Assembly: GCA_012519745.1 (NCBI GenBank)
Contig: JAAYPO010000027.1
Coordinates: forward strand, 1-45,778
Direction: 5' to 3'
DNA from: Clostridiaceae bacterium
GTDB lineage: Bacteria > Bacillota > Clostridia > Acetivibrionales > DTU013
Length of the DNA stretch: 45,778 nt
Made by a program: the position numbers and the translations under genes. Shown in pieces: positions 33,000 through 41,232 of this stretch. Under the pieces are notes generated by a model. The model ran no database searches. It worked only from the letters and a program-made list of their open reading frames with translations, and was not told where the DNA came from. The stretch's first letter is position 1, and each line of letters begins with the position of its first letter.

Positions 33000-34031
33000 T
33001 TGAAGAATGAAAAAATAGCAGCCGGTACCGGCAAATCCGATGAACAGACAGCCATGAGTGTTCTGCGGGAATACGGGATACAGCCTGAAAGTCTCACTGT
33101 GATACAGAGCGGCGGCATTAAAACAGTATGGAAGCTAAGAGCATCAGGAAGATGGCTTTGCCTTAAAAGGCTCAGACAAACTATAGACAAGGCACAATTC
33201 TCTGTAAACGCTCAAATATATGTAAAGAACTCGGGAGGGTTGGTACCCGGTGTCATTCCAAGCTTGAAAAATCAGCCCATCGCAGAATATGAAGGTCAGC
33301 TGTTTGTGCTTTATGAGTGGATCGACGGAAGTGATCTCAATTTTAGCAATGCCGCCGACCTGAAAAAAGCAATACAGGGACTGGCACGCTTCCATCTGGC
33401 ATCAAAGGGCTTCAGACCCGCCGGCGATGCGCGGGTATCTACAAAAGTGGGCAAATGGCCCGAACAATACACTTCCATGAAGAACAAGCTGACTGCCTGG
33501 AAGGATACGGCAGCGTCCCGTCCGGTCCAGCCTGCCTATACGGCATACCTCAGGCATACGGATGCAATGACGGCCCTTGCCGATACGGCGCTGGCACAGC
33601 TCTCTGCATCCAGCTACGATAAACTGAGCTCCGAAGGTTCGGGCTCCCTTGTTCTGTGTCACCAGGACTATGGCAAAGGCAATGCCCTTTCCACTGCTGA
33701 TGGCATCTATATCATCGATCTGGATGGTGTCACCTTTGATCTGCCTGCCAGGGATCTGAGAAAAATCATTGGGAAACAGGCTCAAAACCTCGGCCAGTGG
33801 CGTGCTGAAACCATAACTAATATACTCGGCTGGTACTCGGAGGTCAATCCTCAGAGCAGGGCCGAAACAGAAATCCTGCTGACCGACCTACTCTATCCTC
33901 ACTGGTATTATGGGTTGGTGAAGAACCGGTTCCAGAATGAAAAGCCGCTCAAGACGGAAGAAATCGAAAGAGCAGCGAGGCTGGAGAAATCAAAGGTCCG
34001 GGTCCTGTCAGAATTGCTCAAAAAGGGGTGA
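33000..34031 (+). CDS. CotS-family spore coat protein (kinase-like fold), copy 2
   Basis: A 343-residue protein of the same family as the preceding gene: GGIKTVWKLRASGRWLCLKR, FVLYEWIDGSDLNF, LCHQDYGKGNALS, IYIIDLDGVTFDLPARDLRK, LLYPHWYYGLVKNRF. The catalytic loop and metal Asp are retained. I chose TTG 33000, since a start at 32946 would overlap the upstream gene by 29 bp; no start has a strong ribosome binding site. The stop overlaps the GTG-start region of the CotSA-like gene (34028-34031). The divergence from copy 1 suggests distinct substrates. Confidence 0.88.
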   Translation: MKNEKIAAGTGKSDEQTAMSVLREYGIQPESLTVIQSGGIKTVWKLRASGRWLCLKRLRQTIDKAQFSVNAQIYVKNSGGLVPGVIPSLKNQPIAEYEGQLFVLYEWIDGSDLNFSNAADLKKAIQGLARFHLASKGFRPAGDARVSTKVGKWPEQYTSMKNKLTAWKDTAASRPVQPAYTAYLRHTDAMTALADTALAQLSASSYDKLSSEGSGSLVLCHQDYGKGNALSTADGIYIIDLDGVTFDLPARDLRKIIGKQAQNLGQWRAETITNILGWYSEVNPQSRAETEILLTDLLYPHWYYGLVKNRFQNEKPLKTEEIERAARLEKSKVRVLSELLKKG

Positions 34032-34036
34032 TCCGA

Positions 34037-35512
34037 GTGAAAATAGCCCTAATCTGCACCGAGAAGCTTCCTGTTCCTCCGATTGCAGGAGGAGCAGTAC
34101 AGCTGTATATCGATGGGATTGCTCCGCACCTTGCGGCAAAGCATGATATAACCATATTCAGTATACAATACCCGGGACTTCCCGACAGAGAAACAGTCAA
34201 CGGTATAAGGCTAATAAGGCTCCCGGGAGGCAGCGGTGCAAATTATATAAACAGCCTGAAATCAGCCCTGGACAGATCCTTTGATCTTATCCACGTATTC
34301 AACCGGCCCCGATATGTACTGGAACTGATGAAAGTCCTGCCGGAATCCAAATTCAGTCTCAGCCTTCACAATGAAATGTTCCACCCGGAAAAAATAACTG
34401 ATGAGGAAGCAGTGTCATGTATCAAAAAGGTCGAGTTCATCAATACGGTCAGCAAGTATATCGCAGATACAGTGAAAGAACGCTTTCCCCAGGCTGCAGA
34501 TAAACTGCGTGTAGTTTACTCCGGTGCCGATGCCGGAATGTTCAAGCCTTCATGGACCCCTGAAGGGCTCAGTGATAAGCTTGCGCTAAAAGTGAAGTAT
34601 AAGCTGCAGGATCATAGGGTCATTCTTTACGTTGGAAGATTCAGTCCGAAAAAAGGCGTTCATGTGATGCTCAATGCGGTAAAAAAGGTAATGGTGAAAA
34701 ATCCTGATACCGCATTAGTGGTCATCGGCAGCAAATGGTACGGAAGCAACGAAACAGATGACTATACAAAAGAGATCCGGGCGATTGCGGAGCAGCTGCC
34801 CGGTCCGGTGGTATTCACGGGCTTTCTTCCGCCAGATCAGGTGTGCAGACACTACAGCATGGCCGATGTTTTCGTTTGTGCCTCCCAATGGAATGAGCCG
34901 CTGGCCAGAGTGCATTACGAAGCGATGGCGGCCGGTCTCCCGATCATAACGACGAACAGAGGCGGAAACGCAGAGGTCATCAGAAATTTAGAAACCGGCA
35001 TCATTATAGATGACTACTCAAATGCTGATAAGATGGCTGAAGGAATTATGTACCTGCTCGGCAATCCATCAAAATGCATTGAGATGGGTAAAGCAGCACG
35101 CGAAATGGCAGAGCGGCAATTCAACTGGAAACGGGTCGCAAGCGAAGTTATTCCCGGGAACTCAGGCCTGCCGGCAAATGCCGTCATACAGAATAAAACG
35201 GCCCTGGTCCCTCTTCCTGATACGGTTCAAAAAACACCGGTTCAAAATGCACCTGAAACGAAACCATCCTACGATAATTTCAAAGTAAGTACGGAAGATG
35301 ATACAAAAGGTAGTCTAAAGAATGCCACAATCAGCGCTGATACCTCAAACAGTATTGATACCATGGGAAGTACTAATACCACAGTCAGTACTAATCCTGT
35401 AAGCAGCACTGATAACGCAAATGCTCAGGCCGCGCCCGCCCCGGACAGGAGCAGATTCGGCTGGAAAAGGAATGTCAGGATCTACCCGGATTCGTGGCAG
35501 CATAAACAATAA
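34037..35512 (+). CDS. cotSA: CotSA-like family 4 glycosyltransferase with disordered C-terminal tail
   Basis: A 491-residue GT-B glycosyltransferase starting MKIALICTEKLPVPPIAGGA. The donor-binding half has YVGRFSPKKGVHVMLNAVKKV, FTGFLPPDQVCRHYSMADVF and NEPLARVHYEAMAAGLPIIT with the conserved EP...E of the family. The catalytic part ends near residue 375. The last ~115 residues are Ser/Thr/Asn-rich and low in complexity (STNTTVSTNPVSSTDNANAQ region), not seen in B. subtilis CotSA, and could be a substrate for glycosylation itself. I used GTG 34037, with AAAGGGG 9 bases upstream. It belongs to the cotS operon. Confidence 0.88.
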   Translation: MKIALICTEKLPVPPIAGGAVQLYIDGIAPHLAAKHDITIFSIQYPGLPDRETVNGIRLIRLPGGSGANYINSLKSALDRSFDLIHVFNRPRYVLELMKVLPESKFSLSLHNEMFHPEKITDEEAVSCIKKVEFINTVSKYIADTVKERFPQAADKLRVVYSGADAGMFKPSWTPEGLSDKLALKVKYKLQDHRVILYVGRFSPKKGVHVMLNAVKKVMVKNPDTALVVIGSKWYGSNETDDYTKEIRAIAEQLPGPVVFTGFLPPDQVCRHYSMADVFVCASQWNEPLARVHYEAMAAGLPIITTNRGGNAEVIRNLETGIIIDDYSNADKMAEGIMYLLGNPSKCIEMGKAAREMAERQFNWKRVASEVIPGNSGLPANAVIQNKTALVPLPDTVQKTPVQNAPETKPSYDNFKVSTEDDTKGSLKNATISADTSNSIDTMGSTNTTVSTNPVSSTDNANAQAAPAPDRSRFGWKRNVRIYPDSWQHKQ

Positions 35513-35533
35513 TTCAACGCAGGAGGGTTTAGT

Positions 35534-36856
35534 ATGCACCGCATCGCAATCATCGGAGCAGGCTACGTCGGGCTGGTCACAGGAGCCTGCCTGGCTTCTT
35601 CTGGTATGCCTGTACACTGCTGTGATATAGATACAGAGAAAATAGGGAAGCTCTCAAGAGGAATACTTCCGATTTATGAACCGGGTCTGGAGGAACTGAT
35701 AAGCGATTGTTCAAAGCCCGGAAAGCAGCTTGTTTTTACAACTGATCTGAAAAAAGCGGTCACAAATTCGGATATACTGTTCATTGCTGTAAACACACCG
35801 ACCCTGGAAAACTCCCGGTGCGACTTGACTCATGTGTTTGAAGCCGCTGTATCGATAGCGGGAGTCATGGATGGCTACAAAATCATCGTGATCAAAAGCA
35901 CTGTCCCCGTCGGGACCTGCAGACTGGTCAAACAAAGGATCTCAGATGAATTGTCCCGTCTTGGAAAGAGTTATGGCTTCGACATTGTTTCAAATCCCGA
36001 ATTCCTCAGAGAGGGCAGCGCCATCAGCGATTTCTTCAATGCCGACCGGGTCGTGATAGGCGCCGACAACCATGACGCGGCAGATATTATAAAGTCAGTA
36101 TATACTGAAAACGCAAAGTGCTGCTGCCCTATGGTTGTAACAAGTCTGGAGTCGTCAGAGATGATCAAGTATGCATCCAATGCCTTCCTGGCATGCAAAA
36201 TCAGCTTCATAAATGAGATCGCCAGTATATGTGAGCACTGTGGGGCCAACGTTTCGGAGGTCTCCGAGGGCATGGGGCTTGACAACAGGATCGGCAGACA
36301 GTTTCTCAATCCCGGACCCGGTTTTGGCGGCAGCTGTTTTCCGAAGGATGTCATGGCTCTGGCGGGAGCAGCCGAGAGCTATGGCCTGGAGCCAAAACTT
36401 CTTCGCAGTATTATGACGGTCAATTCGGAGCAGACAGCCCGAATGATCAGAAAGATAGAAGCAGCCACCGGCGGGCTTGACGGTAAAACCGTATCGATCC
36501 TTGGGGTCTCATTCAAGCCGGGCACAGACGATATACGCTATTCTCCTTCCGTAGCGATAATAAAGGATCTTGTTTCACGGAATGCAGCAGTTCGTGTATA
36601 TGATCCAAAGGCACTGGGAAATTTGAAGAAGGAAAACCCTGAGCTTAAGGTGCGTTATTGCAAAAACCCATACAGCTGCTGCAGCCGTAGTGATTGTGTT
36701 GTTCTTGCAACGGAATGGGAAGAATTTGCGGATCTGGATTTTGAAAAACTAAAGTCCATAGTCAGACAGCCTGTCCTGCTGGATCTTCGGAACATGTACC
36801 CGCCGGACTATGTAAAAAAGTTAGGGTTTTATTATGAAGGAGTAGGTAAAAAATGA
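35534..36856 (+). CDS. UDP-glucose (or UDP-GlcNAc) 6-dehydrogenase
   Basis: A 440-residue UDP-sugar dehydrogenase (Ugd/TuaD type). It has the NAD site IGAGYVGLVTGACLASSG, ESSEMIKYASNAFLACKISFINEIA, the catalytic C268 in GFGGSCFPKD, and GVSFKPGTDDIRYSP in the C-terminal domain. It oxidises C6 of the UDP-sugar to the uronate. The strong match to the UDP-glucose type and the following epimerase suggest UDP-GlcA then UDP-GalA. It could also supply UDP-GlcNAcA to the WbpB-like enzyme. It overlaps the next gene by four bases and follows cotSA by 21 bp. Confidence 0.93.
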   Translation: MHRIAIIGAGYVGLVTGACLASSGMPVHCCDIDTEKIGKLSRGILPIYEPGLEELISDCSKPGKQLVFTTDLKKAVTNSDILFIAVNTPTLENSRCDLTHVFEAAVSIAGVMDGYKIIVIKSTVPVGTCRLVKQRISDELSRLGKSYGFDIVSNPEFLREGSAISDFFNADRVVIGADNHDAADIIKSVYTENAKCCCPMVVTSLESSEMIKYASNAFLACKISFINEIASICEHCGANVSEVSEGMGLDNRIGRQFLNPGPGFGGSCFPKDVMALAGAAESYGLEPKLLRSIMTVNSEQTARMIRKIEAATGGLDGKTVSILGVSFKPGTDDIRYSPSVAIIKDLVSRNAAVRVYDPKALGNLKKENPELKVRYCKNPYSCCSRSDCVVLATEWEEFADLDFEKLKSIVRQPVLLDLRNMYPPDYVKKLGFYYEGVGKK

Positions 36857-37809
36857 ATACAGTGCTTGTCACCGGCAGCGCCGGCTTTATCGGCTCCAGC
36901 TTATGTGAAAGGCTTCTGATGCTGGGGAACGAAGTGATCGGGATCGACAGTTTTTGCTGCAACTATGATCCGGGACTTAAACGGGAAAATATCTGCTTTG
37001 TCTTAAGATGCTCCAATTATAAGCTGATAAAGGGAGATATTTTGGACACAGCACTACTTGAACGGGCTTTTAGTGAAAACAGCATCGATACGGTTATACA
37101 CCTGGCCGCTCTGGCAGGTGTCAGAAAGTCCATAGAGTGCCCTCTGGATTACGTTGATGTAGATATCAAGGGCACCGTCGGACTGCTGGAGCTCTGCAGA
37201 AAGCACAAGGTCAGCAAGTTCATCTTCGCTTCCTCATCATCTGTATATGGCAGCCTGGAGCCTCCTTTTACAGAGGAGATGCCTCTGGGGACTCCCCAAT
37301 CACCATATGCTGCTTCAAAGTTATCCGGCGAGTTATTCTGCAGGACTTACAATTCATTGTACGGCATACCCGTCGTATGTCTGAGATTTTTTACAGTCTA
37401 TGGCCCGAGACAGAGGCCTGATATGGCCATTCGAATATTTACCGAAACAGCCATCGCCAACAGGAGCATCGAAATATTTGGAGACGGCACCAGCGCAAGG
37501 GATTATACCTATATCGATGATATAGTGGATGGGATCATCGCATCAGCCGAGCTGGAATGCGATTTTGAGATCATTAATCTTGGTAATTCCAAACCGGCAG
37601 GCATACTCGATGTTGTCAGGCTTATACAAAAATCCTCTGGAACGAGAACTGACGTAGATTTCCTGCCTGTGCAGGCCGGTGACGTTGAGATCACCTGTGC
37701 CGACATCAGTAAGGCTGAGCGGCTGCTTGGATACTCGCCAAAGATAGATTTAGAGACTGGTATCGAAAAGTTTGTAAAATGGTATCTGGATTGTCTGGAA
37801 AGACAATAG
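36853..37809 (+). CDS. NAD-dependent sugar epimerase, UDP-glucuronate 4-epimerase-like
   Basis: A 318-residue extended SDR. It has TGSAGFIGSSLCERL, HLAALAGVRKSIECP, the catalytic serine in FASSSSVYG, YAASK (YxxxK intact), CLRFFTVYGPRQRPDMAI and GDGTSARDYTYIDDIVDGII. LAALAGVR and the FFTVYGP(R/W)xRPDMA block are characteristic of UDP-GlcA 4-epimerases. With the upstream dehydrogenase it would give UDP-galacturonate for a spore or envelope polysaccharide. It starts at an ATGA overlap and is the last gene of the cotS operon. Confidence 0.92.
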   Translation: MNTVLVTGSAGFIGSSLCERLLMLGNEVIGIDSFCCNYDPGLKRENICFVLRCSNYKLIKGDILDTALLERAFSENSIDTVIHLAALAGVRKSIECPLDYVDVDIKGTVGLLELCRKHKVSKFIFASSSSVYGSLEPPFTEEMPLGTPQSPYAASKLSGELFCRTYNSLYGIPVVCLRFFTVYGPRQRPDMAIRIFTETAIANRSIEIFGDGTSARDYTYIDDIVDGIIASAELECDFEIINLGNSKPAGILDVVRLIQKSSGTRTDVDFLPVQAGDVEITCADISKAERLLGYSPKIDLETGIEKFVKWYLDCLERQ

Positions 37810-37836
37810 AGACAAGGCATTAACCTTATCTCTATC
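37805..37836. terminator. hairpin ending the cotS-epimerase operon
   Basis: ATAGAGACAAGG (37806-37817) and CCTTATCTCTAT (37824-37835) pair with one mismatch. The site lies between convergent genes and can serve both. Confidence 0.6.
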
Positions 37837-37859
37837 GCTGTGTGCTTCGTCGCAGCTTA

Positions 37860-38057
37860 TCACCTTGACGCCAGTCTCTTAATTTTTTTGCTGAATTCTG
37901 TCCAGCGGTAGTCATCCTCCTCATCAGACTCCAACCCGGCCGATGCCTCCTCCCGATCCGCTTCTATGCTTCGCGATACCTGCAGGTGATATGCATTATG
38001 TCTGGCAATACACCTTACAGCCATACCTTCATCCCATTTAATTATGTCCATTTCCAT
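37860..38057 (-). CDS. small charged protein of unknown function
   Basis: A 65-residue protein starting MEMDIIKWDEGMAVRCIARH, with an acidic middle (LESDEEDDYRW) and a basic end (KKIKRLASR). I recognise no family. Support for it being real comes from codon use like its neighbours and from a sigma-K-like promoter 45 bp upstream. The ribosome binding site is weak (AGGATGTGAG). It is isolated on the minus strand between two plus-strand genes. Confidence 0.55.
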   Translation of the reverse strand: MEMDIIKWDEGMAVRCIARHNAYHLQVSRSIEADREEASAGLESDEEDDYRWTEFSKKIKRLASR

Positions 38058-38101
38058 ACACTCACATCCTGTCTTCTGGTTAACTTAACGTATCTTATTT
38101 T

Positions 38102-38129
38102 CATAATATGTTTCCATTAACATTATTGT
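38102..38129 (-). promoter_or_regulatory. sigma-K-like promoter for the 37860-38057 gene
   Basis: On the minus strand AC (38129-38128), 17 bases, CATATTATG (38110-38102). This is the third occurrence of this exact -10 in the window. It supports the small gene downstream as a late mother-cell gene. Confidence 0.55.
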
Positions 38130-38163
38130 GCCAGATGAACTATTTTCATATAGGATTAATATA

Positions 38164-38733
38164 ATGAACCAGAAATGTCCTAACCTAGAAGAGAGAAGTG
38201 ATATCATGCAAGAGCGCAGATCCATGCTGCCCGAATCATTAAGAGCTGTCGCAAATATGCTCGAGGATATACAGCGTGCTCAAAGGCTGACAGAATCCAG
38301 GCTCTCTGGCCATGGCGCCGAGCTTGAAAACCTCAGGGCAGAGCTCCAGCGGCAGATAAACGTTCAGGAGCGTTATGCCAAGGAGATATACAGGCTGAAG
38401 CAGGAGCTGGACTCATTGAAATCTGCTCAAGCCGTTCAGGATACGAAGCCTCAAAAAGAGGCCCCTGCGGCAGAAAACAATCCTGCCCCTGTGAAACCTC
38501 CAACAGAAAGAGCTCCATTCATACCTGAGACATTCTATAAAACTGCGGCTGCGCCAAGGACAATGAATAATTACATATCCGCCTCCGTACCGCTTGGCCG
38601 CGAAGCACAGGTGAGTTCCGAGGAAGGTAATGTGTCTGACAAGACTGCAAATGAGAATTCACAGCCTGTTATCCCGGGAACCGGCTTCTCACATATCACT
38701 ATCGATTTTTTACGTAAACTGGCTGAGAAATGA
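38164..38733 (+). CDS. coiled-coil protein of unknown function
   Basis: A 189-residue protein. Residues ~20-85 form a heptad coiled coil (LRAVANMLEDIQRAQRLTES, LENLRAELQRQINVQE, IYRLKQELDSLKSAQ). A Pro/Ala/Glu-rich linker and a polar tail ending ITIDFLRKLAEK follow. There is no signal peptide or membrane helix. The start is uncertain. ATG 38164 has TAGGA 9 bases before it; ATG 38206 is preceded by GAGAGAAG and would give 175 residues. It shares the coiled-coil-plus-disordered layout with the C-terminus of the 29849-31387 protein. Its place among spore genes suggests a coat-assembly scaffold, as inference. Confidence 0.7.
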   Translation: MNQKCPNLEERSDIMQERRSMLPESLRAVANMLEDIQRAQRLTESRLSGHGAELENLRAELQRQINVQERYAKEIYRLKQELDSLKSAQAVQDTKPQKEAPAAENNPAPVKPPTERAPFIPETFYKTAAAPRTMNNYISASVPLGREAQVSSEEGNVSDKTANENSQPVIPGTGFSHITIDFLRKLAEK

Positions 38734-38755
38734 TCGACAGAACTCTTAAGTCCTT

Positions 38756-38790
38756 CCAGTCCGGTGGGGAGCCATTCCTTCACCGGCTGG
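38756..38790 (+). terminator. hairpin downstream of the coiled-coil gene
   Basis: CCAGTCCGGTG (38756-38766) and CACCGGCTGG (38781-38790) pair with one bulge. Only a weak T-rich stretch follows. Confidence 0.5.
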
Positions 38791-38849
38791 ATTGCGCTGT
38801 CTTTCCGTTATTTATGTAAATAATTATCATTATCCCCCTCTTTATATGC

Positions 38850-38876
38850 ACAACTTTTTATCGGGTTCATAAAATA
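38850..38876 (+). promoter_or_regulatory. sigma-K-like promoter for the degenerate RfbB paralogue
   Basis: AC at 38850-38851, 16 bases, CATAAAATA at 38868-38876, an exact match to AC-N16-CATAnnnTA. It lies 83 bp before the start codon. Confidence 0.6.
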
Positions 38877-38959
38877 TTAGTAGACATAACTTTACGGGTT
38901 GCAACCGGCCCGGCGCTGTGTTATCTCCTGCAGCAGCTGAGGCAAAGGAGATGGTATGA

Positions 38960-39934
38960 ATGAAAATAGTACTGACGACCGGTGGAGCCGGCTTTATCGG
39001 CAGTAACTTCATCAAGTATTTTTTAAGAAGGAATAAAAACTATATCATAGTCAATATCGACAAGCAGGCATATCCGGCAGAGCTGGGACGACTGGCTGAT
39101 CTTGAGAATTCACCAAGGTATCACCATATCAAAGGGGATGTATGCAACCAGGACCTCATCGAATATGTATTCCGTAAATTCCGTCCTTCCTGGATCATAA
39201 ATTTCTGTACCGAATCCGAGCAGCAGAAAAATCCGGGGAAATTTATTTATTCAAGTACCTCAAGCTTTTCCGCTACGCTGTCTCTTCTTGAAGGCGCCCG
39301 TAATATATGGAACAGGACGCCTCTGGCGGAGAAAAGATTTATTCAGGTTTCAACCGATGATGTCTATGGCTTTTCGTCCAATGAAAATGCTGAGCTTGAT
39401 GAGTCTGCTGTTTTCAGGCCGACAGACCCATATTCCGCCATCAGGGCAGGGGCCGACCTGATGGTTTCGGCCTACAACACGGCTTACAATATACCCACAG
39501 TTATCCTTCGGTGCTGCAGCATATACGGTCCATGGCAGAGCCTGGATTGTACCGTCCCGTCTATTATCGAAAGCATCCTGGCGGGCAAAGAACCTCAGGT
39601 GAGAAGCGATAGCCCTTCAAAAGAATGGCTTCACGTAACAGACCTGAGCTCTGCTATTACCAGAGCTTTATTCTTTGCAAGTCCGGGCGGTATATATAAT
39701 ATCGGTTCAGGTGATGTCGCTGCACCATCAGAGCTTTCGGCAATACTTACAGGGCTTGCAGGAAAACAGTCCGCAAATCCTCCTGTACCGATGAAGGGAA
39801 GAACTGCGGTAAAAATGCTCCGGCTGGACTCTAAAAAAGCCATAAGAAAATTGAGATGGGCAAAAGGCTACTCCCTCGAAGAAGGACTGTCCAATACACT
39901 TAAATGGTACGAGAATTATCACCCCGAGATATAA
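38960..39934 (+). CDS. RfbB-like extended SDR with altered catalytic residues
   Basis: A 324-residue homologue of dTDP-glucose 4,6-dehydratase along its whole length: TTGGAGFIGSNFIKYFLRR, STDDVYGFSS, RCCSIYGPWQ, KEWLHVTDLSSAI. Key positions differ from the functional copy at 5907-6890. STDEVYG is STDDVYG (E to D at residue 134). YSASK is YSAIR, so the catalytic YxxxK lysine is Arg 162. NFAAESHVDRS is NFCTESEQQKN. The NAD-binding glycines are kept. It is therefore probably not a normal dehydratase; it may bind a nucleotide sugar or NAD as a structural or regulatory spore protein. AAAGGAG lies 9 bases before ATG 38960. A sigma-K-like promoter precedes it, and it has its own terminator. Confidence 0.88.
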   Translation: MKIVLTTGGAGFIGSNFIKYFLRRNKNYIIVNIDKQAYPAELGRLADLENSPRYHHIKGDVCNQDLIEYVFRKFRPSWIINFCTESEQQKNPGKFIYSSTSSFSATLSLLEGARNIWNRTPLAEKRFIQVSTDDVYGFSSNENAELDESAVFRPTDPYSAIRAGADLMVSAYNTAYNIPTVILRCCSIYGPWQSLDCTVPSIIESILAGKEPQVRSDSPSKEWLHVTDLSSAITRALFFASPGGIYNIGSGDVAAPSELSAILTGLAGKQSANPPVPMKGRTAVKMLRLDSKKAIRKLRWAKGYSLEEGLSNTLKWYENYHPEI

Positions 39935-39947
39935 GCACCACATTAAG

Positions 39948-39983
39948 CAAAAACCGCCTTGAACGATCGCTCAGGCGGTTTTC
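39948..39983. terminator. bidirectional terminator
   Basis: AAAACCGCCT (39950-39959) and AGGCGGTTTT (39972-39981) form a stem with A/T runs on both sides. It serves the RfbB-like gene and the convergent DUF3343 gene. Confidence 0.85.
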
Positions 39984-39991
39984 ATTTATCT

Positions 39992-40255
39992 TCATATCGT
40001 CTGCTCATAATACTCACTGGCGTTGGCATTGATAACTTCCTTATACAACCGGCATCCGGGCAGTCCGGATTCTCTGATCACTCTCCTGCAGATGATGAAA
40101 TACTTTTCACTGAACCTCACACCCATGCTGCATGGGCCGTTGGAGATCTGGGCGGGGATATAGCAAATGCTGCATGTGACTCCGGCATTCTTAAGCCTTT
40201 CGGCAAGAAGGAAAGCATGGGTTTTAGATTGTGGAACAGCGATATATTGATTCAT
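39992..40255 (-). CDS. DUF3343 family small protein, copy 2
   Basis: An 87-residue protein starting MNQYIAVPQSKTHAFLLAER. It contains the family block IPAQISNGPCSMGVRF and a later GLPGCRLYKEV that aligns with copy 1 (RLPGCKVCREG), although the CxxC there is not conserved. It lies 72 bp downstream of the coat-like gene copy 2, the same order and strand relation as copy 1. A GAGGTG site precedes the ATG. The function is unknown; constant pairing with the coat-like gene suggests a joint role. Confidence 0.8.
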   Translation of the reverse strand: MNQYIAVPQSKTHAFLLAERLKNAGVTCSICYIPAQISNGPCSMGVRFSEKYFIICRRVIRESGLPGCRLYKEVINANASEYYEQTI

Positions 40256-40327
40256 AAATTCACCTCATACTCATATCTCACCTTTACCAACCGCAGTCAA
40301 GTATGCATACATGCGTCTTCCTGCCTG

Positions 40328-41053
40328 TTATTGCACTTCCCCTTCACTACAGTCGAGGATATTCCTTTTCTGGTCAGGGTAAAATGCAGTCGGGAATGGA
40401 GTGCACTTTTTATCCCTGAAGCTGCGGCAGTTGAGATCCGCAATATTGGGCTGTTCCGGCGGTACAGGGCAGTATCCGTATGCAGGTATCAGCAGCTGAA
40501 CAACACATTCACATTTGATAATGAAGAAAGCTCCAATATCAAGAGACAGTACTCCTGTTGCAGAGTTGACAATATCATTGAATGCTTCCGCCAATGCTTC
40601 AACTTTAATGGACAGTCCGTCAGCATCGATAGTTCCGGGCACTGTGTCGGACGGATAACGGATTATGCCTATTTGTGCAAGGCAGTCGGGGCAATAGATC
40701 TCATTGATCGTAAGGTTAAAGCTTGCCTCATCCGTCTGCGAAAGCTGATTCACTCCATCCGTATAGTGGATGGTGTATCTGATCCTGACAAACAATTTCA
40801 ACTTTTTATATCCCGGTTTTGTCATGGAATCAGTTTTGGAAATGACCTTTACTTCTGTAATGTCAAAATCGTCTGCGCCCTCAAAGGCGAATACTGGGTT
40901 CACGACCCCAGAGCCTGGTATAAGAGTGACCGTTCTGGTTACACAGTCTCTTAGCGCAACCTGGTCAAAGACCTTGGGAACCTGTATGCAAACAAGTTCA
41001 TTGGGCGTTGGGAAGTGTTCCGGATTGATTATCTGACCGGCTTCATACTTCAT
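40328..41053 (-). CDS. spore coat/exosporium-like protein (SPOCS/DUF3794-like), copy 2
   Basis: A 241-residue close relative of the 4864-5598 product; by eye most positions are identical from FPTPNELVCIQV to YCPVPPEQ, with differences mainly at both ends. It retains NEIYCPDCLAQIG, KCECVVQLLIPAYGYCP and the tail FPTAFYPDQK. The shared cysteines support a structural, possibly disulphide-linked role. ATAAGGAGG precedes the ATG at good spacing. It is followed by DUF3343 copy 2. I found no sigma-K-like site within 190 bp upstream. Confidence 0.72.
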   Translation of the reverse strand: MKYEAGQIINPEHFPTPNELVCIQVPKVFDQVALRDCVTRTVTLIPGSGVVNPVFAFEGADDFDITEVKVISKTDSMTKPGYKKLKLFVRIRYTIHYTDGVNQLSQTDEASFNLTINEIYCPDCLAQIGIIRYPSDTVPGTIDADGLSIKVEALAEAFNDIVNSATGVLSLDIGAFFIIKCECVVQLLIPAYGYCPVPPEQPNIADLNCRSFRDKKCTPFPTAFYPDQKRNILDCSEGEVQ

Positions 41054-41232
41054 AATATAACCTCCTTATATTAAGCTTGAATTAATAATGCTCCGAATTC
41101 TTTGGTTTGTTGCCCGTTTTCATCGGATGATAACTATCTGTTATCATTATATTTTTCAAGCCGAAAAAGGTTACATTATTAGCGGGATTATGTTCACGAT
41201 ATTATAACGCATCGTTTCATGGGATATCCTGC

